A stretch of DNA of 60,295 bases from Kiloniellales bacterium (GTDB lineage Bacteria > Pseudomonadota > Alphaproteobacteria > Kiloniellales > JAKSDN01), in assembly GCA_030064845.1 (NCBI GenBank), contig JASJEC010000028.1, positions 1 through 60,295 on the forward strand, written 5' to 3'. The position numbers were made by a program, and so were the translations under genes. The notes under the pieces are model-generated. The model searched no databases, was not told the DNA's origin, and saw nothing but the letters and a program-made list of their open reading frames with translations. This document shows, piece by piece, positions 19,154 to 30,034 of the stretch. Each line of letters opens with the position of its first letter. Position 1 is the stretch's first letter.

Positions 19154-19323
19154 CGGAATCTCCAGCGAGCCCTGATTCACCCGAACATAGCATGCCCACC
19201 GAACTTTGCCCGCTATGCAATTCCCGTGGATCTGGTGGCTTCAGGCGGTTCCGCCCCGGCCTTTCTCAGCTCTTGGCCGCGTGCTAGGACGAGTGGCGTG
19301 ATCTTCAGGGAAGAGGGCGGGCC

Positions 19324-20856
<1,533 letters not shown>

Positions 20857-20860
20857 GACT

Positions 20861-21205
20861 ATGCGCTCACGTCCGACATGGGTCCGCGGCGCCGCCGCCT
20901 TGGCGCTCCTGGCGCTCGGCTCCCTGCAGGCTCCGGCCGAGGCCGACGATCGAGGCTGCTACCTGGACGAGGTCTGGTTTACCTGCACCGACGATCGCGA
21001 CTGCGTCCTGATCGACGGCTTCTGCGGCGGCGACCACGCCGTCAACCGGGACCACGCCGAGGCCGCCTACGAGCGCTACTTCGGATGCCTGAAGCAGGCC
21101 CACTGCCGCTACGTTGCCGGTGAGCCGAAGGCCGCCTGCGACCGCGAGCTCGGGCGCTGCGTGACCGAGCGCGAGGACCGCATCAGGCTTCGCCTGGGGA
21201 ACTAG
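20861..21205 (+). CDS. Small exported cysteine-rich protein
   Basis: A 114-residue product beginning four bases after the pccB stop. A signal peptide (about 1-28, ending PAEA) precedes a mature part with eight cysteines in pairs (RGCYL, FTCTDD, DCVLID, FCGGD, GCLKQ, HCRYV, ACDRE, RCVTE), which suggests disulfides in the periplasm. No family recognised. The tight spacing implies co-expression with pccB. Confidence 0.7.
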   Translation: MRSRPTWVRGAAALALLALGSLQAPAEADDRGCYLDEVWFTCTDDRDCVLIDGFCGGDHAVNRDHAEAAYERYFGCLKQAHCRYVAGEPKAACDRELGRCVTEREDRIRLRLGN

Positions 21206-21383
21206 GCGGGTTGCGGCGGCGCCTTGGGACCGGCGTCGTCCGCGTTGCCGCTCTGCAGCGCCCGGGGTCCGACGTTGTCAAGGACAACCCGCCGTGCCAC
21301 TTTGTGGGCGATTTGGTGAGACTTCCTGGAAAGTTGTCGCCCTAAGGGTTCTGGGACACAATTTTTTTGCCGGGGGAGTACGC

Positions 21384-21794
21384 ATGATTCGTCTCGTCCT
21401 TTGCCTCTCCGCCGCGATTCTTTTCTTGGCGGGGCGGGCGCATGCGCAGACCGCGTTCGACGGTTCGGTCGATCTCATCTGCTCGCCGAGCGAAGTCTCG
21501 GTCTGCGACAACGCGGCGCGCTGCCGCCACGGCCAGGTACGGGACTTCAGCGTGCCGAGATTCATAACGATCAGGTTCTCGTCCGAAGAGATCGAGCAGA
21601 AGTACACCGGTGACAAGACCAGGTACGGTGCGCTGGGTCAGGTCGTTGACACCGGAAGAAAGCTCGTCATTCAGACGGTCATCGAGGGTGCCGCCGATAC
21701 GATCGTCATCAACAAAAAATCGGGGGATTTCCTCGCCTCGGGGATCGAACCCCTCGTCAACTTCTTCTTGGCCGGCTTCTGCAAGCGCTACTGA
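21384..21794 (+). CDS. Small exported protein of unknown function
   Basis: A 136-residue product from ATG 21384, with CGGGGGAG just upstream. A clear signal peptide MIRLVLCLSAAILFLAGRA ends at AHAQ, followed by a compact beta-rich domain with four cysteines (ICSPSEVSVCDNAARC and the C-terminal GFCKRY). No known domain recognised. The lead-in (21206-21383) contains a T-run but no clear terminator. Confidence 0.65.
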   Translation: MIRLVLCLSAAILFLAGRAHAQTAFDGSVDLICSPSEVSVCDNAARCRHGQVRDFSVPRFITIRFSSEEIEQKYTGDKTRYGALGQVVDTGRKLVIQTVIEGAADTIVINKKSGDFLASGIEPLVNFFLAGFCKRY

Positions 21795-21881
21795 GAACGC
21801 GCCCCTCCATTCCCGATACGCTGCTCTCACAATGCCCTCCAGCAGAGGGCGTGCGCAGGTGAATCTGCTATCCTTTCCACG

Positions 21882-22436
21882 ATGACCGAGCGGCAGGGAC
21901 ATAGCGCGCCAGCGGCAGGGGGCGGAACCGGCCGGTGGCTCTTCGTCCTGGCGGGACTGCTGATCCTGATCGGGCTCGCCTTTGCCGCCTGGGTCCTGAT
22001 CGACAGCCTCAATCCCTCGGCCGAGATAAGCGGCCCGACCACCCGGGTCGACCTGGCGACGATCCCGCCGGGCGGGCGCGAGACGGTCACCTGGAAGGGC
22101 AACATCCCGATCTTCATCCTGCACCGGACTCCCGAGCAGATCGCGGCGGCGCGGGCCGGCGATTCCGCGCCCATGAAGTTCCCGGAAGCGGATCGGGACC
22201 GGGTCCAGCGAGCGGAATGGCTCGTCGTCGTGCCCCGGTGCTGGCGCGGCTTTCTGCCCAAGGGCCAGGCGCCCGGTGAGCCGAGGGGGCGCTGGGGCGG
22301 CTGGTACTGCCGGCAGCACGGCGACCTCTACGACCTTTCCGGCCGCCTGCGCACCGCATGGGGCGAGGCGAACTTCGCGGTTCCGCCCTACAGCTTCGAA
22401 GACGACCGCTGGCTGATCATCGGCGAAGGTCCGTGA
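21882..22436 (+). CDS. Degenerate Rieske-family protein (cytochrome bc1 PetA-like), cluster ligands lost
   Basis: A 184-residue membrane-anchored protein. One helix (about 18-41) precedes a soluble domain colinear with the bc1 Rieske subunit: VDLATIPPGGRETVTWKG, then FILHRTPEQIAAAR, AEWLVVVPRC, WGGWYCRQHGDLYDLSGR and FAVPPYSFEDD. Canonical box I (CTHLGC) is here CWRGFL: Cys120 remains, but the His ligand is Arg122 and the disulfide Cys is gone. Canonical box II (CPCHGS) is CRQHGD: Cys143 and His146 remain, but the disulfide Cys is Gln145. The twin-arginine signal is also missing. It therefore probably cannot hold a normal 2Fe-2S cluster. It overlaps the next gene by GTGA. A true petA is expected elsewhere in the genome. 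Confidence 0.75.
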   Translation: MTERQGHSAPAAGGGTGRWLFVLAGLLILIGLAFAAWVLIDSLNPSAEISGPTTRVDLATIPPGGRETVTWKGNIPIFILHRTPEQIAAARAGDSAPMKFPEADRDRVQRAEWLVVVPRCWRGFLPKGQAPGEPRGRWGGWYCRQHGDLYDLSGRLRTAWGEANFAVPPYSFEDDRWLIIGEGP

Positions 22437-22879
22437 CCGTCCTGGCGACCATCGGCTACGAGCGCTGCGCTCTGGACGAGGTGATCGCCGCGCTGCGGGC
22501 GGCCCGGGTCTCGCTCATCCTCGACATCCGCGAGGCGCCGGTCTCGCGCCGGCCCGGCTTCTCCAAGCGTGCGCTGGCCGCGGCGCTGGCCGAGGCCGGG
22601 ATCGATTACCTGCACCTGCGCGGGCTGGGCACGCCGAAGGCGGGGCGCGACGCGGCCCGGGCCGGCGAGATAGCGACCTTTCACCGAATCTTCGCCGAAC
22701 ACATGGAGAGCGCAGCGGCGCAGGCCGATCTCGACCGCGCCGCCCGCTACGCCCATCTCGGCGGCGCCTGCCTGCTGTGCTACGAACGCGACCACCGGCG
22801 CTGTCACCGGGACGTCGTTGCCGCGACGCTGTCCGAGCAGGGCGGTTTCGAATTGCGCCACCTGGAGGTCGCGCTGTAA
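22433..22879 (+). CDS. DUF488 family protein
   Basis: A 148-residue protein of the DUF488 family. The N-terminal TIGYERCALDEVIAALRAA is followed by LILDIREAPVSRRPGFSK, LHLRGLGTPK and the diagnostic C-terminal CYERDHRRCHRDVVAA. The start is GTG 22433, overlapping the stop of the Rieske-like gene, so the two are coupled. Biochemical role of the family is not established. Confidence 0.87.
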   Translation: MTVLATIGYERCALDEVIAALRAARVSLILDIREAPVSRRPGFSKRALAAALAEAGIDYLHLRGLGTPKAGRDAARAGEIATFHRIFAEHMESAAAQADLDRAARYAHLGGACLLCYERDHRRCHRDVVAATLSEQGGFELRHLEVAL

Positions 22880-23013
22880 GGGGGGGCGCAGGCGTCCGGG
22901 CCGGCCTCGCGCTGCGGGGGACGCGGTCCGCTCACCTTGACAATCCTCAGCGCGCGGTCTGTAACCGAAGGGCAATCGAGCAGCCGTGCAAGGCCGCGAG
23001 GGGGGAGGGGCCA

Positions 23014-25011
<1,998 letters not shown>

Positions 25012-25072
25012 GGGAATCGATAGAGGAGACGGGTAGAGCCGGAATAGTCCTTTCGCCCGATCAACCAGCCTC

Positions 25073-25137
25073 TAGAGCAGATCGCGATTGAATGGACTCG
25101 CCCAGGCCGATCGATTCAATCGCGTGAATCTGCTCTA
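25073..25137. repeat. Intergenic hairpin, B type
   Basis: Opens TAGAGCAGATCGCGATTGAA and closes TTCAATCGCGTGAATCTGCT followed by CTA. It lies between convergent pccA and the 160-residue unknown gene, and its last three bases form that gene's TAG stop (minus strand). It fits a two-way terminator. Confidence 0.75.
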
Positions 25138-25617
25138 GCCCGAAGGCTCTGCTTCCTTGACTTCCTTCAGGGCTTTGATGAGTTCCAAGGACAGCTTCGT
25201 GCAAGCGCAACAGTCATGGTGGCGCTTGGCGTCTTGAATGCCGTCGAGCGCGGCCGGAGGGGCGTCGCAGGTTCCCTCCATGCTCTTCTCCAATTGTCCG
25301 GCCTGCCCGATCGCGACGAGTTCCGCGAGTTTGGGGAGGTCCGGCGAATCGGGCTCGCGGCTTTCCGAATGGCGCTCGAGAAACTGCGCCAGGGTCCAGC
25401 TGAACCTTTCGCATTCGCTGCAGTTGTGCCGCGATTGGGCGGCCGTGATGTCCTCGGCGATGAAGTCCCGCAACTTCTTTGCACCCGCCGAGGTGCCAAG
25501 CAGATAATGACCCAGCTCGAGAGCGACGATGGGCGGAAGGCCCTCATGCCTCACGACGGCGGCGATTTCGTCCTCTGTCACGTCTGCCAGATCCAGGCAA
25601 TCCCGCAAGGTCAGCAT
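25135..25617 (-). CDS. Hypothetical protein with two HxC/CxxC-type cysteine pairs
   Basis: A 160-residue soluble protein, mostly helical, with SRHNCSECERFSWTL (residues about 64-77) and a similar RHHDCCACTKLSLELIKAL near the C-terminus. Each half carries the pattern H-x1-2-C-x2-C followed by a helix, so it looks like an internal duplication that could bind metal. The TAG stop is formed by the edge of a B-type hairpin. No family recognised. Confidence 0.55.
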   Translation of the reverse strand: MLTLRDCLDLADVTEDEIAAVVRHEGLPPIVALELGHYLLGTSAGAKKLRDFIAEDITAAQSRHNCSECERFSWTLAQFLERHSESREPDSPDLPKLAELVAIGQAGQLEKSMEGTCDAPPAALDGIQDAKRHHDCCACTKLSLELIKALKEVKEAEPSG

Positions 25618-25760
25618 GGCCTTTGGAGTCCTATGGTGGTTTTCCCTATAAAAAGTGGGGGATTTTCGAAGGGATTCGATGGGGTGTCAACGGACCTTCG
25701 CCAAACGTCCAAGGCATGTGCGTGAATGGCGCGCTCTGTCCGCCCTCGGCTGCGGCATGC

Positions 25761-25824
25761 TAGAGCGGATTCAACGGGCTTGATGGACCGCCCTGGCGAT
25801 TCCATCAAGCCTGGATCTGCTCTA
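25761..25824. repeat. Intergenic hairpin, B type
   Basis: Opens TAGAGCGGATTCAACGGGCT and closes CCATCAAGCCTGGATCTGCT followed by CTA, with a GATGGA/TCCATC inner stem. It lies in the 413-bp gap 25618-26030, which holds no gene. Confidence 0.75.
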
Positions 25825-25940
25825 GCATCGGAAGAACCACTTGCGCCAAAGACAGAACGAAGGTGAAGAGTCCGGTACCACGGTACAATCGGGAGATGCC
25901 GAGTCGCGGACGATCACCGCATTGGCGGCTCGCCGCCAGG

Positions 25941-25976
25941 CTGGCGGTCGACCAGGTGGTTCTGGGGTTTGGGTAG
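25941..25976 (+). pseudogene. Relic of a second pccA-like 3' end
   Basis: 36 bases that match the last 36 bases of pccA (24976-25011) at 30 positions, in frame and with the TAG stop. It reads LAVDQVVLGFG against LAVDQVILEFG. Most differences are synonymous or conservative, so the copy diverged while coding. No longer reading frame joins it upstream. Confidence 0.55.
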
Positions 25977-26030
25977 AGCCACTGGCAACAGGCAGCGCGA
26001 TCTACCTTCACCGGCTCGATAACACCTCGC

Positions 26031-26531
26031 TTAGCCCGCCGGGTTGTCTTCGTCGGCCTTTTCAGCCTTGGCCTTGGGCGCGGTTTTGGCGGCCGGCTTG
26101 CGCGGCTTCTTGGCTGGGGCGGTCTTGGCGGGGGTCCGCTTGGGCGCCTCGGCCTTCGCGGTCGGTGCCGGTGCGGCGGCGGGTGCCGAGGGGCTTGCCG
26201 CGGGCGGCGGGGAGGTCTTGGCGGGCGCCGGCGGCGGAGCGCTCGCGGCGGGCGCCGCTGCTTCCGGCCACTCGCCGAAGGGGAAGGGCATCTCCTCGGA
26301 ATGATAGGTCAGGAAGCCGGTCATCTCACGGAAATAGATCGCCAGGCTCCCGCCGAAGACCTGGAGCCGCGGGTTGGGCTGGCCGGTCAGCAGCTTGAAG
26401 AGGAACTGCGCCAGCACCACCGCTGAGGCGACCATCTGCGCGACGCCGAAGATCACCACGAAGAAGATCATGTAGAGCAACCGCATCCAGGTGCCCCGGT
26501 CGGAAAGATGGGACTTGGTCTCATCGTCCAT
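26031..26531 (-). CDS. DUF4389 membrane protein with Ala/Pro/Lys-rich tail
   Basis: A 166-residue protein. Its first 85 residues match the DUF4389 pattern: WMRLLYMIFFVVIFGVAQ, a second helix SAVVLAQFLFKLLTG, then QPNPRLQVFGGSLAIYFREM and HSEEMPFPFGEWPE. The rest is a low-complexity Ala/Pro/Lys region (about 90-160) resembling a histone-H1-like or envelope-spanning tail. Family function is unknown. ATG 26531. Confidence 0.82.
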   Translation of the reverse strand: MDDETKSHLSDRGTWMRLLYMIFFVVIFGVAQMVASAVVLAQFLFKLLTGQPNPRLQVFGGSLAIYFREMTGFLTYHSEEMPFPFGEWPEAAAPAASAPPPAPAKTSPPPAASPSAPAAAPAPTAKAEAPKRTPAKTAPAKKPRKPAAKTAPKAKAEKADEDNPAG

Positions 26532-26655
26532 GTTCTTGGCCTCCCCCCTATCGTCATCGTGCCGGCCGCTCGCGCCCGGCCCCAGCTTAGCAGATCGCGC
26601 GCTTTTGCGCGCGGCAGGCCTTCATCGCCGCGCGCTCTCTTGTTAAGACAAGTCC

Positions 26656-27117
26656 ATGGAACATCTCGACCGCCCGGACGAGCTCACCTGGGACGAGCGA
26701 CGGCTCTGGTTCGAAGAGCAAGAGGCGGCCCACGCCGAGGGCGGCGCGGGGGCGCTGTCGGAGCAGGCCTGCGCGCTGATGGTCGACCTGCAGGCTGCGT
26801 TCTGCGCCGGGGCCTGGGCAGCCACCGTGATCCTGGCCGCGGTCATCGTCGACGCCCAGGGAAAGGTCGCAAAGGGCGGCCCCGAGCGGCCCTCCTTCGA
26901 GGAGCGCAAATGGCTGCGCCAGCTCAGGAACGCCCTGGTGCACGAGCCGCCCAGCGGGCCGACCTTCGTCCTGGAGGACCACTGGACCCGGCGCGGCCAG
27001 TGGGAGAAGCACGCGCGGCGGGCTGTCGAGGCGGCCCTGGCCGCGCTCTACCGGCGGAGCGAAGGGACAGAAGGCGCCGCGCGGCGGTCGGGCGGGGCGC
27101 GGCGGGGCCGGGCATGA
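26656..27117 (+). CDS. Helical protein with HEPN-like RxxxxH motif
   Basis: A 153-residue mostly helical protein. WLRQLRNALVHEPP includes R91-N-A-L-V-H96, the R-x4-H signature of HEPN domains, many of which are RNases and others scaffolds. Two hydrophobic helices in residues 38-66 would form the rest of the bundle. The C-terminal 20 residues are Arg/Gly-rich. It overlaps acylphosphatase by ATGA, so the two are co-translated. No MNT-type antitoxin gene is adjacent, which argues against a standard HEPN/MNT toxin pair. Confidence 0.6.
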   Translation: MEHLDRPDELTWDERRLWFEEQEAAHAEGGAGALSEQACALMVDLQAAFCAGAWAATVILAAVIVDAQGKVAKGGPERPSFEERKWLRQLRNALVHEPPSGPTFVLEDHWTRRGQWEKHARRAVEAALAALYRRSEGTEGAARRSGGARRGRA

Positions 27118-27392
27118 GGACCCAGCTGCGCGTGGTCATCGCCGGCCGGGTCCAGGGCGTCTGGTACCGCGCGTGGACCGCCGAGACCGCCGAGATGCTC
27201 GGCCTGGACGGCTGGGTGCGCAACCGCCTCGACGGCACGGTGGAGGCCGTCTTCGCCGGGGCGCCGGACAAGGTCGAGGCCATGGCCCGCGCCTGCGAGG
27301 GCGGTCCGCCCGCGGCCCGGGTCACCGAGGTCGCCCGCTTCGAGCACGACGAAGAGGTCGCCCCCGGCTTTCGCACCCTGCCGACGCGGTAG
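27114..27392 (+). CDS. Acylphosphatase
   Basis: A 92-residue acylphosphatase that hydrolyses carboxyl-phosphate bonds. It shows VVIAGRVQGVWYRAWTAE, with the phosphate-binding loop and catalytic Arg of RVQGV(W/F)YR, and the second motif GLDGWVRNRLDGTVEAVFAG with the catalytic Asn. The start ATG 27114 overlaps the upstream stop. Confidence 0.93.
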   Translation: MRTQLRVVIAGRVQGVWYRAWTAETAEMLGLDGWVRNRLDGTVEAVFAGAPDKVEAMARACEGGPPAARVTEVARFEHDEEVAPGFRTLPTR

Positions 27393-27409
27393 GTTCGCTT
27401 TCCCTATGT

Positions 27410-27546
27410 CGTTGCCGGACTTGATCCGGCAATCCAGGAGCCGCCGCCAGACCCCCCTTTTTCATGCTCGGGCTTGAGCCGAGCATCCAGGGTTATCGGT
27501 TAGCCCTGGATTGCCGGGTCAAGCCCGGCAATGACAAAAGGGGGGC
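27410..27546. repeat. Cluster of three alphaproteobacterial-type hairpins
   Basis: Three short hairpins in a row: TTGCCGGA/TCCGGCAA (27411-27432), TGCTCGG/CCGAGCA (27465-27485) and TTGCCGGG/CCCGGCAA (27511-27530). The latter two are enclosed by outer arms CCCCCCTTTT (27452-27461) and AAAAGGGGGG (27536-27545). The TTGCCGGG unit followed by ATGAC is a well-known abundant intergenic repeat in this class of bacteria. It separates acylphosphatase from the ars genes. Confidence 0.8.
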
Positions 27547-27600
27547 GGCAGACCAGGCCTTCAGGGCTTTGCCGGAAATCATGTGAGTACTTTATTTCGG

Positions 27601-27615
27601 TAATTCTAGAAATAT
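27601..27615. promoter_or_regulatory. ArsR-type operator upstream of arsR
   Basis: TAATTCTAGAAATAT contains a partial palindrome around TCTAGA, 38 bases before the chosen arsR start. TTCTAGAAATAT recurs before arsP (28567-28578). Shared sites next to an ArsR gene and a target gene support autoregulation and release by arsenical (inference). Confidence 0.6.
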
Positions 27616-27652
27616 GGTTGACTCGCTTTCCGGCTTGGCCTATATCGAGGTC

Positions 27653-27997
27653 ATGGAACTGAACCACGCCGCGCGCAGCCTGGAGAAGCTGGGCAACCCG
27701 ACCCGCCTGGAGGTCTTCCGCCTCTTGGTGCGGGCCGGCGCCAACGGGCTTCCGGTCGGCGAGATCCAGGAGCACCTGGGCATCCCGGCCTCGACCCTGT
27801 CCCACCACCTGTCGCACCTGATCAACGTCGGCTGGGTGGTGCAGGAGCGGGAAGGGCGGGTGCTGCGCTGCCTGCCGAACTTCGACCTGATGGACGACCT
27901 GATCGGCTTTCTGACGTCGGAATGCTGCGTGCTTACAGCAGCCCCCGGCGCCGAGGAGGAGCCTCAACCACGGCAGGCCCGGCGGAAGGCCGGCTGA
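27653..27997 (+). CDS. arsR: ArsR-family metalloregulator
   Basis: A 114-residue winged-helix repressor. SLEKLGNPTRLEVFRLLVRAG opens the HTH, IPASTLSHHLSHLINVGWV is the recognition helix, and the wing is QEREGRVLRCLP. Cysteines ECC (SECCVLTAA) in the last helix and Cys in the wing are candidate As(III) ligands. The start at ATG 27653 (MELNHAARSL) is preferred over ATG 27614, because the operator-like palindrome overlaps the upstream one. First gene of arsR-arsI-arsP. Confidence 0.9.
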   Translation: MELNHAARSLEKLGNPTRLEVFRLLVRAGANGLPVGEIQEHLGIPASTLSHHLSHLINVGWVVQEREGRVLRCLPNFDLMDDLIGFLTSECCVLTAAPGAEEEPQPRQARRKAG

Positions 27998-28014
27998 GAG
28001 GGAAGGAGAGAGCG

Positions 28015-28506
28015 ATGAAGCGTCTGCACGTCAGCCTCGGGGTCAAGGACCTGGAGGCCTCGATCAAGTTCTACCAGACGCTGTTCGGCGCCGAGCCGAC
28101 GGTGCGCCGCCCGGGCTACGCCAAGTGGATGCTCGACGATCCCCGCGTGAACTTCGTGCTCGACGAGAAGTGCGGGACGCAAGGGGTCGACCACATGGGC
28201 ATCCAGGTCGACGAGGCCGCCGAGCTCGAGGAGGTGACCGCGCGCTTGAAGCAGGCCGGCGAGGACATCCTCGAGCTGGAGAAGACCCAGTGCTGCTTCG
28301 CCGTCTCCGACAAGTCCTGGGTGACCGATCCCCAGGGCGTCGACTGGGAGACCTTCAAGACCCACGGCCTGACCACCGACTACGGCGACGCCCGCTCGGC
28401 CGCGGCGCTGCGCCAGGCCGAGGCCGACGGCGAGTCCATGAGCCATGTCGGGCAGGTCGCCCGGGCCGGGAACGGGGCCGCGAAGGAAAAGAAAGGCTGC
28501 TGCTGA
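28015..28506 (+). CDS. arsI: ArsI C-As lyase-like VOC dioxygenase
   Basis: A 163-residue vicinal-oxygen-chelate protein of the ArsI/CadI family. ArsI demethylates methylarsenite by O2-dependent cleavage of the C-As bond. The Fe(II) ligands can be placed at His5 (RLHVSLGV), His60 (GVDHMGIQV) and Glu112 (DWETFKT). The arsenic-binding vicinal cysteines are Cys93-Cys94 (TQCCFAV). A flexible tail ends in KKGCC, a common feature of the family. It starts 17 bases after arsR, with AGGGAAGGAGAG upstream. Confidence 0.88.
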   Translation: MKRLHVSLGVKDLEASIKFYQTLFGAEPTVRRPGYAKWMLDDPRVNFVLDEKCGTQGVDHMGIQVDEAAELEEVTARLKQAGEDILELEKTQCCFAVSDKSWVTDPQGVDWETFKTHGLTTDYGDARSAAALRQAEADGESMSHVGQVARAGNGAAKEKKGCC

Positions 28507-28565
28507 GCTGCTGACCGAGAGCGATGCCGCCCGAGGCGGCATTTCTCATGGTCTATAATTCTATC

Positions 28566-28578
28566 TTTCTAGAAATAT
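28566..28578. promoter_or_regulatory. ArsR-type operator upstream of arsP
   Basis: TTTCTAGAAATAT, with palindromic core TTTCTAGAAA, 20 bases before the arsP start. It repeats the site found before arsR. A GGAG ribosome site lies between it and the start codon. Confidence 0.6.
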
Positions 28579-28598
28579 AGAGCTTTTGGAGACGTACC

Positions 28599-29636
28599 AT
28601 GACAACCATCACCGCCGCGGTCCAGGGTTTGGGGTCGGCGATCAGGGACGTCGACCGGGTCGGGGCCGCCCTGGTTCTGCTGCTTGCTCTGCTCGCGGTC
28701 TTTCTGCCGGCCCAGGCCGCCGAGACCTTCGTCTTCACGCTCGACGCCTTTCTCTGGATTCTGCCGTTCCTGGCGGTCTCGGTGCTGCTCGCGGCCTGGC
28801 TCAAGGCGGCGGGCGCGGACAAGCTGATCGGCCGCTCGGTCTCCGCGACGCCGGTCCGCGCCGTGCTGGTCGCCTCGGTGTTCGGCGCGCTCTCGCCCTT
28901 CTGCTCCTGCGGCGTGGTGCCGCTGGTGGCGGCGCTGCTGACCGCCGGCATGCCGCTGCCGGCCGTGATGGCCTTCTGGATGGCCTCGCCGATCATGGAC
29001 CCGGAGATGTTCGTCCTCATGGCGGTCGCCATCGATCTGCCCTTCACGATCGCCAAGACGGCCGCGGCCATCGCCATGGGGCTTCTGGCCGGCTTTGCCA
29101 CGCTTTCGCTCCAGCGCCTCGGCTTCTTCGCCGCGCCGCTCAAGGACGGGGTGAGCTGCTGCGGCGGCTGCGGCTCGCCGGCCGAGCCGGAAGGGCTGCG
29201 CTGGGCCTTCTGGCACGAGGCGGGCCGGCGCCGGCTGTTCGCCGCCGAGGGGCGGAGCGTGGCGCTCTTCCTCGCCAAGTGGCTGCTGCTCGCCTTCGCC
29301 CTGGAGAGCCTGATGGTCGCCTGGATCCCGGCCGACCTCGTGGCCTCCAGCCTGGGCGGCGAAGGCTGGCAGACCATTCCGCTGGCGGTCGCGGTCGGCG
29401 TGCCGGCCTACCTCAACGGCTACGCCGCCATCCCGCTGATCGGCGAGCTCATGGCCATGGGCATGGCGCCCGGCGCGGCGCTCGCCTTCATGGTCGCCGG
29501 CGGGGTCACCAGCCTGCCGGCCTCCATGGCGGTCTACGCCCTGGTCAAGCGCCCGGTCTTCCTCTGGTACCTGGCCCTGGCGCTCGGCGGCTCGCTCGCC
29601 ATCGGCTTCACCTACCAGGCTTTCCTGGCGCTCTAG
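28599..29636 (+). CDS. arsP: ArsP-like organoarsenical efflux permease
   Basis: A 345-residue permease of the DUF318/ArsP family with about eight membrane helices. The signature loop SPFCSCGVVPLVAALLTAGM and the helix MAFWMASPIMDPEMFVLM are intact. A second half repeats the pattern (GVPAYLNGYAAIPLIGELM). A cytoplasmic loop holds a cysteine cluster SCCGGCGSP, suitable for binding trivalent arsenicals. ArsP exports trivalent organoarsenicals such as methylarsenite, fitting its place after arsR and arsI. The TAG stop is the first base triplet of a long inverted repeat. Confidence 0.85.
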   Translation: MTTITAAVQGLGSAIRDVDRVGAALVLLLALLAVFLPAQAAETFVFTLDAFLWILPFLAVSVLLAAWLKAAGADKLIGRSVSATPVRAVLVASVFGALSPFCSCGVVPLVAALLTAGMPLPAVMAFWMASPIMDPEMFVLMAVAIDLPFTIAKTAAAIAMGLLAGFATLSLQRLGFFAAPLKDGVSCCGGCGSPAEPEGLRWAFWHEAGRRRLFAAEGRSVALFLAKWLLLAFALESLMVAWIPADLVASSLGGEGWQTIPLAVAVGVPAYLNGYAAIPLIGELMAMGMAPGAALAFMVAGGVTSLPASMAVYALVKRPVFLWYLALALGGSLAIGFTYQAFLAL

Positions 29637-29781
29637 CAGGCCGCTGAGAAAGTGCCTCGTCGGCACCATCACCCTTCGACAAGCTCAGGGTGAGGGCGAA
29701 ATATTTCAATTACTTACCCTCATCCTGAGCTTGTCGAAGGATGACCGTGATCAAGGACTGAGGAGTTCTTCAGCAACCTGC
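29636..29781. repeat. Nested inverted repeat behind arsP
   Basis: Outer arms AGCAGGCCGCTGAGAAA (29636-29652) and its imperfect complement ending CAACCTGCT (to about 29781). Inner arms are CCTTCGACAAGCTCAGGG (29673-29690) and CCTGAGCTTGTCGAAGG (29724-29740), with a 26-base AT-rich centre. Both motifs are common intergenic repeats in alphaproteobacteria. The right edge CCTGCTAG runs straight into the next element. Confidence 0.75.
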
Positions 29782-29920
29782 TAGAGCAGCTCCGGGTTTG
29801 ACTGAGTCGCAGTAGACGATTCATCAAACCCGGTAAATCTGCTCTAACCCTGTGATGCAGAGCGGATTCACATGTTTGGATGGAAGCAGGACCTGCTTCC
29901 CTCTGAACATGACCGATCTA
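29782..29920. repeat. Two-hairpin intergenic element (B then A)
   Basis: B hairpin 29782-29846 (TAGAGCAGCTCCGGGTTTGA ... TCTGCTCTA), a 12-base spacer, and A hairpin 29859-29920 (AGAGCGGATTCACATGTTT ... partly decayed GACCGATCTA). Same layout as 54967-55101 and the inverse of 11243-11381. Confidence 0.8.
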
Positions 29921-29970
29921 GGGTTCAACGCCGGGATGAAGTAGACTCGATTTCCGACCGAAGCCGAAAT

Positions 29971-29995
29971 CAAGGGGGGCCTCGCGCCCCCCTTG
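29971..29995. promoter_or_regulatory. GC-rich hairpin upstream of the large membrane protein
   Basis: CAAGGGGGG (29971-29979) pairs with CCCCCCTTG (29987-29995) around a 7-base loop. It overlaps a possible TTG start at 29993, which makes GTG 30035 the better start. It may be a terminator or a 5' leader structure; no T-run follows on the plus strand. Confidence 0.5.
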
Positions 29996-30034
29996 CGCTT
30001 GGCTCGACACAGGGTAGGCGCGAGGGCGAACGAC

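Noticed and set aside
26656-27392. HEPN/MNT toxin-antitoxin pair
   Set aside because: The partner gene is acylphosphatase, with no nucleotidyltransferase motif.
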